A stretch of 64,000 nt of DNA, taken from contig NZ_WHNZ01000061.1 of assembly GCF_013141725.1 (NCBI RefSeq), positions 434,001-498,000 on the forward strand, in the 5' to 3' direction. Below the pieces are notes generated by a model. That model was given only the letters and a program-made list of their open reading frames with translations, did not search any database and was not told where the DNA came from. The position numbers and the translations under genes are program-made. Shown in pieces: positions 55,201 through 62,733 of the stretch. Source of the stretch: Paenibacillus planticolens (GTDB lineage: Bacteria > Bacillota > Bacilli > Paenibacillales > NBRC-103111). Position 1 is the first letter of the stretch; every line of letters starts with the position of its first letter.

Positions 55201-55773
55201 CTCCGCCAGCAGCGTCAAATAATCCTCGCCGTCCAAATATTGGCGTGCCAGCTCCGCTTCAAATTGGCGATAAACCAGTTGAATATCATGCATCTTATCG
55301 CGCAGCAAACCACTTTCCCCAAGCGAAGCTGCGCGCTTATTTTCATGCTCCGCAAGCCGCTCGGCTGTTACGCAATACCGCTTCATTTCTGTAAATAGCT
55401 GATTGAGCCGATCCACGAACCCCATCTGTTCAGCCGAATGGCCAAACAGTCGAAGCTTTTCTTTGTATTTATGTAAGATGCTGGTTAACAGCAATTTTTT
55501 GCCTGTATCGTCAATCGGCAATCTCGCGGTGCCGCCTTCTTCCTGCATGACCCGCCATGCCAAACGGTGAAAACTAAGCACTTGCGCGCGAATCATCCCG
55601 CGAATGCCGGGATCCGAGACCAGCGCATGCTCCGCTTGGAAGGTTGCCTGCTCAGGCACCAATAAAACCAGCGGATGGCCTTCCGGCTCCTCTGCCAAAT
55701 GCTGCTTCATTTCTGCTAAACAACGTTCACTCTTGCCACTACCGGCTCTGCCGATCACGAATCGAATAGACAT
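52246..55773 (-). CDS. addB: ATP-dependent helicase/nuclease subunit B (AddB)
   Basis: The 1175-residue partner of AddA has an N-terminal Walker A GRAGSGKSE (about residues 8-16), an inactivated helicase core that scans for Chi, and a C-terminal nuclease domain with RVIDYKSS. The iron-sulfur cluster cysteines are visible: one in CPFSHF (about 800) and three in CLHCSYKSIC near the end. It is the first gene of addB-addA-sbcD-sbcC, the arrangement also found in B. subtilis. Confidence 0.96.
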   Translation of the reverse strand: MSIRFVIGRAGSGKSERCLAEMKQHLAEEPEGHPLVLLVPEQATFQAEHALVSDPGIRGMIRAQVLSFHRLAWRVMQEEGGTARLPIDDTGKKLLLTSILHKYKEKLRLFGHSAEQMGFVDRLNQLFTEMKRYCVTAERLAEHENKRAASLGESGLLRDKMHDIQLVYRQFEAELARQYLDGEDYLTLLAEQIPNSAYLKSASIWIDGFHGFTPQEFAVLGALFAHCKQVTVTLCVDRELQAGDKPDELDLFHPTATTMVRMQEMIWQLGLKEAEVHLLAPESSPRYEDSPALGYLERHFDRRIGGAAQRYQPAPGEKLSDQLVIKEAVHRRAEVEGAIRDMLHLVREQGVRWREIAVMVRNMEGYQDLLKAILTDYEIPHFFDQKRSVLHHPLVEFIRSALEVVQHNWHYDAVFRCIKTDLLIPAEAANQRTELDKLENYVLAFGIQGYRWTDGKPWTFKFRANLEQADSQVQEQTAELDALNTSKDWVVRPLLAFAKSLQQAKSVKDQVTALYECLVTVQAPDKLEALSQQAISEGKPEKAREHGQMWDSVMDMLDQLVETMGEDELSLELFGGLIETGMESMKLGLVPPSMDQLLIGSMDRTRSSGIRYAYILGVNDGVIPAQMAEKGVLTEAERTVLTDSGLPMADGSRRKLLDEQFIVYTSLTVPGKRLWMSYPLADEEGKSLLPSELIKQMRQLFPGTEAPLLLAEPSNEASAQEQSAYIAHPNQAISYLAVRMKHWMLGGRIDNLWWETYNWFADKPIWQMKLQSVVQALLYTNQEKGLSPRTSKLLYGQNLRASVSRMEKYVACPFSHFVSHGLRLQERRVYRLDAPDIGQLFHAALNQFVQKLQQDQLDWGSLTAEQCMERSAQVVDELAPRLQGEILLSSSRYAYIARKLKQVVGRAAVVLGEHAKHGQFEPLGLEIDFGPGKELPPLTFELENGCTMEIIGRIDRVDRAEGEQGVLLRVIDYKSSSTSLQLSEVYYGLSLQMLTYLDVIITHAEQWLGIAAKPAGVLYFHVHNPMLQQKNALDLDQIEKELRKRYKMKGLITADAEVVGLMDDELLKSAGHSQLIPVALKKDGSFYSSSSVATDEQWDTLRKYVRKQVKQIGTDITDGHVDISPYRLGKKTACLHCSYKSICQFDPLFEGNEVHLLKQRGKDQLWSELEQNVKA

Positions 55774-55878
55774 ACAGGGCCTCCTTCAAGCTGCTCAAAA
55801 GATATCAATCTCATCTATTCTATCATACTTTTGGTAGAAAAGAGGGGTGGCAGATGATGGGCTTGCAGGGGAGATGAC

Positions 55879-55934
55879 AAAAAAGCCGCGCCCCGATACC
55901 CATGAATATTCATGACAGGGAGGACGGCTTTTCA
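55879..55934 (-). terminator. Terminator of the citrate synthase gene
   Basis: On the minus strand AAAAGCCGTCC pairs with GGGCGCGGCTTTTTT around a hairpin containing ATGAATATTCAT, ending in six T's. It lies 20 bases after the citrate synthase stop. Confidence 0.8.
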
Positions 55935-55953
55935 TGTGAAAGACTTTTGCCCG

Positions 55954-57072
55954 TTAAGGACGATTTAAGAGCGAAGCTGGCAGTTCGCCGACATACACCG
56001 ATTGCGGCCGGAAAATCCGGTTGCAGCCGGCCTGCTCCAATAAATGAGCTGTCCAGCCGACGATCCGGCTCAGCGTGAAGCTTGGCGTAAACAGGGATGT
56101 TGGAAGCGCAATAGCACGCATTACGGCTGCTGCATAAAATTCGACATTCACATACAAGTTTCTTCCGGGTTTATATTCACGCAGCAGCTCGACAGCCACC
56201 TTCTCTACGTGGACGGCCAAATCAAACCATGGATCTTCAGAAGCCAGTTCCTGCATGAGTTGTCTAAGCGCTTCCGCTCTGGGATCGCTTGTTTTGTAGA
56301 TGCGGTGACCAAAGCCCATAAGCTTTCTGCCAGCTCCCAGCTCTTCCCGCAACCAAGCTTCCGCCTGCTCTTTGGTTCCGATTTCATCCAGCATCTGAAG
56401 CACTTCCGATGGCGCTCCTCCATGCAGCGGCCCTTTCATCGCTCCAATTGAAGCGCAAAGCGCAGACGTAATATCGGATTGTGTAGAAAGCACGACACGT
56501 CCGGCGAACGTGGAAGCATTCATCCCATGTTCCATCGCTAGGATGAAATACGCCGTTAACACCTTTACATGAACGTACTGAGGCTTGGAACCTGTCAGCA
56601 TGTACAAGTAATTCGCAACATGATCTAACTGCGGATCGGGCTCAACTGGCTGAAGGCCTTGCGAGCGCCGGTAGTGATACGCGATGATCGTTGGCAGCAA
56701 AGCCGTATTCGCCAGAATATGTTCAAATTGCGGCGGCCAAGCAGACTCCTGCCGGGTGCATGTTCCCAAGACAGAAATGGCTGTCCTAAGGACGCTCATC
56801 ATTTCGCTTTCTTTCGGCAGCAGGTCCAGAACAGCCTTCAATTCGGTAGGTATCGCGCGATGATCGACCCATTGCTTTTTGAACGCATTAATCGCTTCCG
56901 CGGAGGGCAGCTCTCCATGCCACAGCAAGTAGGCGACCTCCTCAAAGCTCATCTTCAGAGCCAGCTCCTTCGCTTCATACCCGCGATAAACCAGATACCC
57001 GTTCTGTCCATCGACCAAAGACAATTCTGTTTCTGCTGCTACAACGCCGTCCAAACCGGTTACGGATGCCAT
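55954..57072 (-). CDS. citA: Citrate synthase, CitA-like (catalytic Asp replaced by Glu)
   Basis: It condenses oxaloacetate and acetyl-CoA. The 372-residue type II enzyme has His217 in GPLHGGAPSE and His256 in GFGHRIYK. The third catalytic residue, Asp in the usual NVDFYS motif, is Glu311 here (NVEFYAAAV). I recall the same change in the weakly active B. subtilis CitA, as opposed to CitZ. The gene stands alone, with no citC/mdh or divergent LysR gene beside it. ATG 57072 is chosen from AAAGGA upstream and the conserved MASVTGLDGVVAAET start; the frame extends to 57147. 2-Methylcitrate synthase is a possible alternative. Confidence 0.87.
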   Translation of the reverse strand: MASVTGLDGVVAAETELSLVDGQNGYLVYRGYEAKELALKMSFEEVAYLLWHGELPSAEAINAFKKQWVDHRAIPTELKAVLDLLPKESEMMSVLRTAISVLGTCTRQESAWPPQFEHILANTALLPTIIAYHYRRSQGLQPVEPDPQLDHVANYLYMLTGSKPQYVHVKVLTAYFILAMEHGMNASTFAGRVVLSTQSDITSALCASIGAMKGPLHGGAPSEVLQMLDEIGTKEQAEAWLREELGAGRKLMGFGHRIYKTSDPRAEALRQLMQELASEDPWFDLAVHVEKVAVELLREYKPGRNLYVNVEFYAAAVMRAIALPTSLFTPSFTLSRIVGWTAHLLEQAGCNRIFRPQSVYVGELPASLLNRP

Positions 57073-57304
57073 ATCGTCATTTTCCTTTCGATGTGAAGTG
57101 TGAAATTGCTTATCTTCATCATATTCGAATGGGACTGCTTCATCCAATTGGCGTTTTCTTTCGTCGCGATAAACAAAATAGTTCAGTGTAAACGAAGTGA
57201 TTATATTTATTTATATTTCTTTCACCGGCGCATGGCGGCGGTCAAACCCAAACGCTTGCTCGTAGAATCGGCTCGTGAACCCGCCTGCTCACAATCTCGC
57301 CCAC

Positions 57305-57488
57305 GTTGCACTTTGTGCAATGAGAACGGCCTATTAACCCTGTTCGCATGTCGTATACTGCACAAAATACAACCAAATGAGTCCAAAACTAGGCTATTCT
57401 CGCATATTCGCATGAAATCGTTGCATTTTGTACAACGAAACGCGCCTCTGGGTGAAAAAAAGCATGAAATCGTTGTACAAAATACAAC
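57305..57488. repeat. Array of four GTTGYAYTTTGTRCAAC-like palindromes
   Basis: Copies: GTTGCACTTTGTGCAA (57305-57320, +), GTTGTATTTTGTGCA (57359-57373, -), GTTGCATTTTGTACAAC (57420-57436, +) and GTTGTATTTTGTACAAC (57472-57488, -). Copies 3 and 4 also share the upstream bases GCATGAAATC. Orientation alternates. They lie 230-420 bases upstream of citA. They may be regulator sites or a small intergenic repeat family. Confidence 0.75.
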
Positions 57489-57571
57489 ATACGCGGGGAT
57501 TTAAGCACTGCAGCTACTCTTAACACTCCACTTAGTCTATAAACCGTCATTATTTCTGCCCATAACTCCTC

Positions 57572-57852
57572 AAATAAAAGAGGCTATCCCAAGTCATTTC
57601 TATGACTTGTGAGGCAGCCCTTTGTGCAGTTATGATTCTGCGGCCAAATTAAGGGAAAATTTCCCTCTAATAGGGCTGCAGAAGCTTATCAGATCCTTTT
57701 AAAAGGAAAAATTCCCTCTATTTGCGCCGATTTCATGAGAATTCTCTGAATCCGGTCAAATTAAAGGGAGTTTTCCTACTATATTCCTTGTCACGTCATT
57801 TTCCGAGCCATGTAGAGGGAAATTTTCCAGTTATCTTCCTTCTCCTTCTACA
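57572..57852 (-). repeat. Composite 3'-UTR repeat, copy B (ends in a terminator)
   Basis: Read on the minus strand this aligns with 23680-23957 almost without gaps. Block first bases on the minus strand are CCCTCTACATGGCTCG (57819), TTTGACCGGA (57760), CAAATAGAGGGA (57724), TTAGAGGGAA (57670) and CACAAGTCAT (57611). It begins about 57 bases after the rlmI stop and ends with an AGGCTG-type terminator, the same context as copy A. Confidence 0.85.
57573..57621 (-). terminator. Terminator of rlmI, distal part of repeat copy B
   Basis: Minus strand GGGCTGCCTCACAAGTCAT pairs with ATGACTTGGGATAGCC, followed by TCTTTTATTT. It is about 290 bases after the rlmI stop, so the message has an unusually long 3' end that contains the repeat. 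Confidence 0.82.
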
Positions 57853-57908
57853 TCATGCGCGAATTTGGAACCATCAAGAATCTACTTATGGTTCAGCCCC
57901 AACTCAGC

Positions 57909-59282
57909 TTATTTGCTCCGCACCTCAAAAATAGCGAATTTCAAGTAATGCCCCTCGTCCACGCCGAGAATGCGCGGGTGATCCATGCCGGCTCCGCGGA
58001 ATTCAACCAAGCGCAGAAGCTTGCCAGCGTCCGTCGCTGCCGCATGAATCGTCTCTAGAAACAGCTCCGGATGCATGTGATATGAACAGCTCGCGGTTAC
58101 AAGGTATCCGCCTTCGTTCACGAGCTTCATCCCGTGCAGGTTGATGTCTTTATAACCGCGGCATGCGCCTTCAACCGCACTTTTGGTTTTGGCAAAAGCA
58201 GGGGGATCGAGAATGACGACATCCCACGTCCTTCCGCCTTCGGCAACCGGTTTGGACGTATCGATCTTCGCTTGGCCGCTGCCACCGGCGTTGGCACGCA
58301 CTTTACGCTCATCCAAGCCTTTGACTTGGGTCCGCAAATACTCGAACGCGTCTGCGACGACAAACTCTACGCGGTCTTGAAAACCGTTCAAAGCGACATT
58401 CGTACGTGCGCTTTCGATGGCATGCTCGGAGATATCCAGGCAGGTCACTTTTTTAGCGCCAAACTTACACGCATTGAGTGTAAAACTGCCTGTGTGCGAG
58501 AAACATTCCAGCACTGACGCGCCGTCCCAGTATGGGAATGTGACGACTTTGCCGTTGGCATTGACGGGCAGCGTTTGCATCGATCCTTCATGCTCAACTT
58601 CTTTCCGCTCAATCCCGCTGCGATGTCCCCAGCCTGTCATCAGCGGAGCGATGGCTGCGCGATTTTCCCTCTGGTCGAAGAAGTAGCCCGTTTTCTGTCC
58701 TTCCTCAATGTCCACCCGGATGCGCAAGCCGTTTTCCAAAATGTCCACATGCTTCGGACACTCTCCGTACAATAAGCCCTTCGTTTGCTTTAAGCCTTCC
58801 AACTCGCGAATAGGCACGTCGCTGCGCTCATAAATGCCTGTCGGCTTCACAACTTGCGCTAAAGCAGCAACAATTTGCTCACGGCAGCGATCCATCCCCA
58901 AGGTGAGAATTTGCACAACCAGTGTATCCTCGAACTTATCGACAATCAGCCCCGGCAAAAAGTCCGCCTCGCCATAGACCAAGCGGTAAGATTGCGCATC
59001 TTTCACAAAACGGCTACGATGCTGCAAGCAGCGTGTGAAGCGCTCGACGAAAAAGTCCGTCGTCATTGCTTCAAGAGGTTTGTAGGATACGATTCGGACC
59101 GTAATTTGCGATGCCTCATTGTAATACCCCGTCGCCAAATATTGGCCGAGATGCGATTGCACAGGAACAAGTTGACCCGGCACAATGTCCCCTTCAACTC
59201 GCTCAATTTCACTTTTGTACACCCATGGGTGACCTTGCTCCAAACGCGCTTTCCGTTTCTTCTGTAAAAATACTGCTGCCAT
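57909..59282 (-). CDS. Class I rRNA (cytosine-C5)-methyltransferase, RlmI-like
   Basis: The 457-residue protein has an N-terminal PUA domain (HPWVYKSEIERVEGDIVPG, residues 18-36). A central EEHD-like domain holds VDIEEGQKTGYFFDQRENR, and a Rossmann methyltransferase domain holds VLECFSHTGSFTLNACKFGA, CLDISEHA, ILDPPAFAK and TASCSYH. The DPPAF and SCSYH loops are typical of RlmI, which makes m5C1962 in 23S rRNA. An insert of about 25 residues (GLDERKVRANAGGSGQAK) before the DPP motif is unusual. Another of about 25 (RSGIERKEVEHEGSMQTLP) precedes the SAM motif. The exact target base is inferred. Confidence 0.88.
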   Translation of the reverse strand: MAAVFLQKKRKARLEQGHPWVYKSEIERVEGDIVPGQLVPVQSHLGQYLATGYYNEASQITVRIVSYKPLEAMTTDFFVERFTRCLQHRSRFVKDAQSYRLVYGEADFLPGLIVDKFEDTLVVQILTLGMDRCREQIVAALAQVVKPTGIYERSDVPIRELEGLKQTKGLLYGECPKHVDILENGLRIRVDIEEGQKTGYFFDQRENRAAIAPLMTGWGHRSGIERKEVEHEGSMQTLPVNANGKVVTFPYWDGASVLECFSHTGSFTLNACKFGAKKVTCLDISEHAIESARTNVALNGFQDRVEFVVADAFEYLRTQVKGLDERKVRANAGGSGQAKIDTSKPVAEGGRTWDVVILDPPAFAKTKSAVEGACRGYKDINLHGMKLVNEGGYLVTASCSYHMHPELFLETIHAAATDAGKLLRLVEFRGAGMDHPRILGVDEGHYLKFAIFEVRSK

Positions 59283-59406
59283 ATTTATTTTAGCCGTCCT
59301 TTGTGTGAAACCGTTCCTTCACTCTGCTGCTTGTCATGCTTGTCTGTACGGTCACATATATTGATTTGATAGTAAAAAAAGTGCGCTTACGAGGGAGAAC
59401 GAAATC

Positions 59407-60405
59407 ATGATACATACGATTATCCTGCCTGTGGTCACAGGCTTAGCGTTATTTCTATTCGGCATGAAGCTGATGGAAACATCGCTTCAGATGTGGGCCG
59501 GGCCCCGTCTCCAACTATGGCTGGAGCGGTTTACCCGCACGCCGGTGCGCGGCCTCGTCACCGGCACGGTCCTAACGGCAGCGCTGCAGAGCAGCACAGC
59601 CATTACCGTGATCGCCATCGGCCTTGTCAGCGCCGGCGTCTTGACCTTCCCGAGAACGCTGGGCGTCATTCTCGGCAGCAACATCGGCACCTGCCTCACC
59701 ACCGAGCTGATCGGACTCAGCCTCGGGGGGATCGGCGTGCCGATCCTGATTGTATGCGCCAGCATCTGGATGGCGAGCTGGCTGGCCGGGCCTTTGCCGT
59801 CGCTTGCAGCGCAGCGGCAAGAATCAGCCTCGCCGGCCGCCGGCCGCGAGTGGCTGCGCAGCGTCCGCTTCGGGTCGCTGGCGGGAGCCGGGTTCGCTCT
59901 CGTGCTGCTCGGCATCGAGATCATGCAAACGATCGGGCCTGCGCTGCAGTCCCGCGGGCTTTTCGCCTGGTTTGTCCAGGAAGCACAGCAGAGCCTGCTG
60001 TGGGGCATTATCGCCGGCGCTGCCGTCACGGCGCTGGTGCACAGCAGCGCTGCCGTCATCGGCATGGCGATGGGCCTCGCCGCGATCCAAGGTATCCCCG
60101 TCGAGTTGGGCATTGCCATCACCATCGGGGCCAATGTCGGCACTTGTGTGACAGCATTGATCGCCGGGATGAGCTCCTCCCGCGCCGGGCGTTACGTCGC
60201 CTGGTCGCATATCCTTCTCAATGTCGGAGGCGCCATCCTCTTTTACCCTTTCATCCACCAGCTTGTCAGCGTTTCAGCCATGCTGGCGGATGACGCATCG
60301 GCGCAAATTGCCCGCTCGCAGACGATTTTCAACGTCGCCTGCTCGTTGCTCGCTTTACCTTTTTGTTATCTGAAGGTGTGGAAGCGCCTTGAGTTCCGTT
60401 CCTAA
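59407..60405 (+). CDS. Na+/phosphate cotransporter family protein (NptA/YqeW)
   Basis: The 332-residue membrane protein is made of two inverted halves, each with a QSS-type motif: LQSSTAITV (about 60) and VHSSAAVIG (about 216). Each is followed by GSNIGTCLT and GANVGTCVT. About eight to nine hydrophobic helices are present. It lacks a C-terminal PhoU domain. It would import phosphate with sodium. The coding sequence is visibly more GC-rich than its neighbours. It is convergent with mtaB. In B. subtilis the homologue yqeW lies between yqeV (mtaB) and rpsU. Confidence 0.92.
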   Translation: MIHTIILPVVTGLALFLFGMKLMETSLQMWAGPRLQLWLERFTRTPVRGLVTGTVLTAALQSSTAITVIAIGLVSAGVLTFPRTLGVILGSNIGTCLTTELIGLSLGGIGVPILIVCASIWMASWLAGPLPSLAAQRQESASPAAGREWLRSVRFGSLAGAGFALVLLGIEIMQTIGPALQSRGLFAWFVQEAQQSLLWGIIAGAAVTALVHSSAAVIGMAMGLAAIQGIPVELGIAITIGANVGTCVTALIAGMSSSRAGRYVAWSHILLNVGGAILFYPFIHQLVSVSAMLADDASAQIARSQTIFNVACSLLALPFCYLKVWKRLEFRS

Positions 60406-60431
60406 ATTGCACCGCTGAGGCTAATAGAGAA

Positions 60432-60478
60432 AACCTCTAGCGCGGTCATTCAAAGATGAGCGACCACGCGTAGAGGTA
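60432..60478. terminator. Bidirectional terminator between nptA and mtaB
   Basis: ACCTCTAGCGCGGTC pairs with GACCACGCGTAGAGGT (one bulge on each side), with AAAA before and a GGGGGT tail. It lies between two converging genes and probably serves both, though T-runs are poor. Confidence 0.6.
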
Positions 60479-60503
60479 GGGGGTACCGCCTAAAAAAATG
60501 CGT

Positions 60504-61844
60504 CTACAAATTTACGACGGATGCTGTTTCTATGACACGAACCAACTGGCCTTTGCTTTCATTCACGCCGGCTTCCGTTACTTTGACGCGGCAAACTTGG
60601 CCGATCATGTCCTCAGAGCCTTGGAAAACAAGCTGTACATAGTTATCGGAGTAACCCATGTACAATCCGCTGTCAGGAGCACCTTTGTAAGCACGTTCCG
60701 GAATAACTTCCAGCACTTGACCGATAAACTGCTGCGCATAGGCCAGCTGCATTTTCTCAGAAAGATCGATCAGCTCGTGCACGCGCGTATTTTTAATTTC
60801 CTCATCCACTTGATCCTCCATCCGCGCAGCAGGCGTGCCTGTCCGTTTGGAATAAGGGAAGACGTGCATTTCAGAAAATTTCATGCGTTCCATAAATTCA
60901 ACGCCATTGCGGAACATTTCCTCGGTTTCACCAGGAAAACCTACAATCACGTCCGTCGTAATGGCAACATCCGGCATAATTTCATGCAGACGTTCAATTT
61001 TGCTGGCAAATTCGGCTGTCGTATATTTTCTGCGCATGCGCGCTAAAACACGATCGTCTCCCGCCTGCAAAGGAATGTGCAGATGACGGCACATTTTGTC
61101 CGAGGATTTCAGGACCTCAATGACTTCGTCGGTAATTTGGCTGGCTTCGATCGAAGAAATACGGATACGTTTCAAGCCTTCGACTTTGTCCAGATCCCAC
61201 AGCAGCTTAGCCAAGCTGTAATCCTCAATATCTTCGCCATAACCGCCGGTATGAATACCCGTCAGAACAATTTCCTGATAGCCGGCAGCTACCAGTTGCT
61301 CCGCCTGCGCAATAACGCTTTGCGGCTCACGGCTGCGCATCAGTCCGCGCGACCAAGGGATAATGCAGAACGTGCAGAAGTTATTGCAACCCTCTTGGAT
61401 TTTCAAGAAAGCTCTCGTGCGATCAGCAAAGTCAGGCACATCCAGTTCCTCGAACTGACGTGTTTTCATGATGTTGCGAACCGCATTGATCGGTTGACGA
61501 TCCTGTTCAAACTGTTTCACAATCGGAATAATTTTGTCACGGTCCTGTGTCCCGATAACCATATCGACACCTGGGATCGCCATAATTTCCGCGGGTGAAG
61601 TTTGCGCATAGCAGCCTGTCACCGCAACAATCGCTTCCGGATTGCGGCGAATCGCACGGCGAATCATTTGGCGGCTCTTTTTATCCCCCGTATTCGTTAC
61701 CGTGCATGTATTAATGACGTAGACATCAGCCGTTTGCTCAAAATCGACCTGCTCGTATCCCTCATTTTTGAAAAGCTGCCAAATGGCCTCTGTATCATAG
61801 AAATTAACTTTACAACCTAGTGTATGAAACGCTACCGTTGCCAT
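60504..61844 (-). CDS. mtaB: tRNA (t6A37) methylthiotransferase MtaB
   Basis: This radical-SAM enzyme adds a methylthio group to t6A37 of tRNAs reading ANN codons. The N-terminal UPF0004 domain has three cluster cysteines: Cys11 (LGCKVN), Cys47 (NTCTVTN) and Cys78 (TGCYAQ). The radical-SAM motif is GCNNFCTFCIIP (about residue 150). A C-terminal TRAM domain closes the protein. Length is 446 residues, typical of YqeV. It starts five bases after the rsmE stop. Confidence 0.96.
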   Translation of the reverse strand: MATVAFHTLGCKVNFYDTEAIWQLFKNEGYEQVDFEQTADVYVINTCTVTNTGDKKSRQMIRRAIRRNPEAIVAVTGCYAQTSPAEIMAIPGVDMVIGTQDRDKIIPIVKQFEQDRQPINAVRNIMKTRQFEELDVPDFADRTRAFLKIQEGCNNFCTFCIIPWSRGLMRSREPQSVIAQAEQLVAAGYQEIVLTGIHTGGYGEDIEDYSLAKLLWDLDKVEGLKRIRISSIEASQITDEVIEVLKSSDKMCRHLHIPLQAGDDRVLARMRRKYTTAEFASKIERLHEIMPDVAITTDVIVGFPGETEEMFRNGVEFMERMKFSEMHVFPYSKRTGTPAARMEDQVDEEIKNTRVHELIDLSEKMQLAYAQQFIGQVLEVIPERAYKGAPDSGLYMGYSDNYVQLVFQGSEDMIGQVCRVKVTEAGVNESKGQLVRVIETASVVNL

Positions 61845-61849
61845 AACGC

Positions 61850-62617
61850 TTATCCTCCCATCTCTCCGGTTTCATAGAAAAGACACGTAAGACCTACCAT
61901 AGCAGCAGTCTCCGTGCGTAAAATGCGTGCCCCCAGCGATACGGAACGGAAGCCAGCCTCTTCGGCCTGCTTGATCTCCTGCTCCGTAAATCCGCCTTCC
62001 GGCCCGACTGCAATAACGACTTTGCTTCCTTGTCCCAATTTGCCTGCGGCTAGCGCATCCTGAATGGCAGGCCTCAATTGCTGCCCGTCTTCCTTCTCGT
62101 AGCAAATCCAGGCCACGTCAGCTTCCTTGGCACGCTGCAGCAGCTGCTTCCAAGAATAAACGGCTTCCACCTGCGGCACACGATTCCTGTGCGCTTGCTC
62201 CGCGGCTTCTTTGGCAATTTTCTGCCAGCGCTCCGTTCGCTTCGCTTCTTTCTTGGCATCATACTGCACAATCGTACGTTCCGATAAAAAAGGAAGAAAC
62301 CGGGCTGCCCCGATCTCGGTCCCTTTTTGAATAATCGTTTCCATCTTGTCGCCTTTGGGCAGGCTCTGGGCAATCCACACCTGAACAGCTGATTCGGCGT
62401 CCATAGGCAGTTCCTCCACAATTTCTGCGGTAACCAGCCCTTTATCTAATTGGGAGATCCGTACGAGCACTTCGCGGTCTGCGCCATTACTGCAAATAAC
62501 TTTGTCTCCGATGTCTGCCCGCATCACTCGCATCAGATGATGTGCGTCGTCTCCCTCAATGGTGACGGTCTGATTATCGGAGTGAAACTGCTCTAACGGA
62601 AGAAAATAACGCTGCAT
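61850..62617 (-). CDS. rsmE: 16S rRNA (uracil1498-N3)-methyltransferase RsmE
   Basis: This SPOUT-class enzyme methylates U1498 of 16S rRNA. The 255-residue protein has an N-terminal PUA-like domain (MQRYFLPLEQF, then DDAHHLMRVMRAD). The knotted methyltransferase domain ends in AVGPEGGFTEQEI and LGARILRTETAAM, which bind SAM. ATG 62617 follows GAGAGG by eight bases. The open frame to 62689 has no ribosome binding site and would not add conserved sequence. Confidence 0.96.
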   Translation of the reverse strand: MQRYFLPLEQFHSDNQTVTIEGDDAHHLMRVMRADIGDKVICSNGADREVLVRISQLDKGLVTAEIVEELPMDAESAVQVWIAQSLPKGDKMETIIQKGTEIGAARFLPFLSERTIVQYDAKKEAKRTERWQKIAKEAAEQAHRNRVPQVEAVYSWKQLLQRAKEADVAWICYEKEDGQQLRPAIQDALAAGKLGQGSKVVIAVGPEGGFTEQEIKQAEEAGFRSVSLGARILRTETAAMVGLTCLFYETGEMGG

Positions 62618-62733
62618 AGTCAAAGCCTCTCTATCTTCGTTCATTTCAATGTGTTGTGTATAGTAAGTGAATCTTCCACTCACCATCATACCTTTTTTGC
62701 ACCAGAAAAGCTACAAAGGGATGAACTTGGCAG

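Larger units (their letters stand above)
57073..57908. other. Repeat-rich gene-free stretch upstream of citA
   Basis: About 836 bases hold no convincing gene. From left to right: the citA leader (57073-57300) with no clear promoter, only TATAAT-like boxes near 57215; four GTTG/CAAC palindromes (57305-57488); an AGGCTG-type terminator and repeat copy B (57572-57852); and the rlmI 3' untranslated start. Confidence 0.7.

Noticed and set aside
57305-57488. CRISPR array
   Set aside because: The repeats are only 15-17 bp, alternate in orientation, have unequal spacing and no cas genes are near.
59487-60143. 218-codon minus-strand frame opposite nptA
   Set aside because: Product of high GC in nptA. 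The plus-strand protein has the QSS and GxNxGTC motifs.
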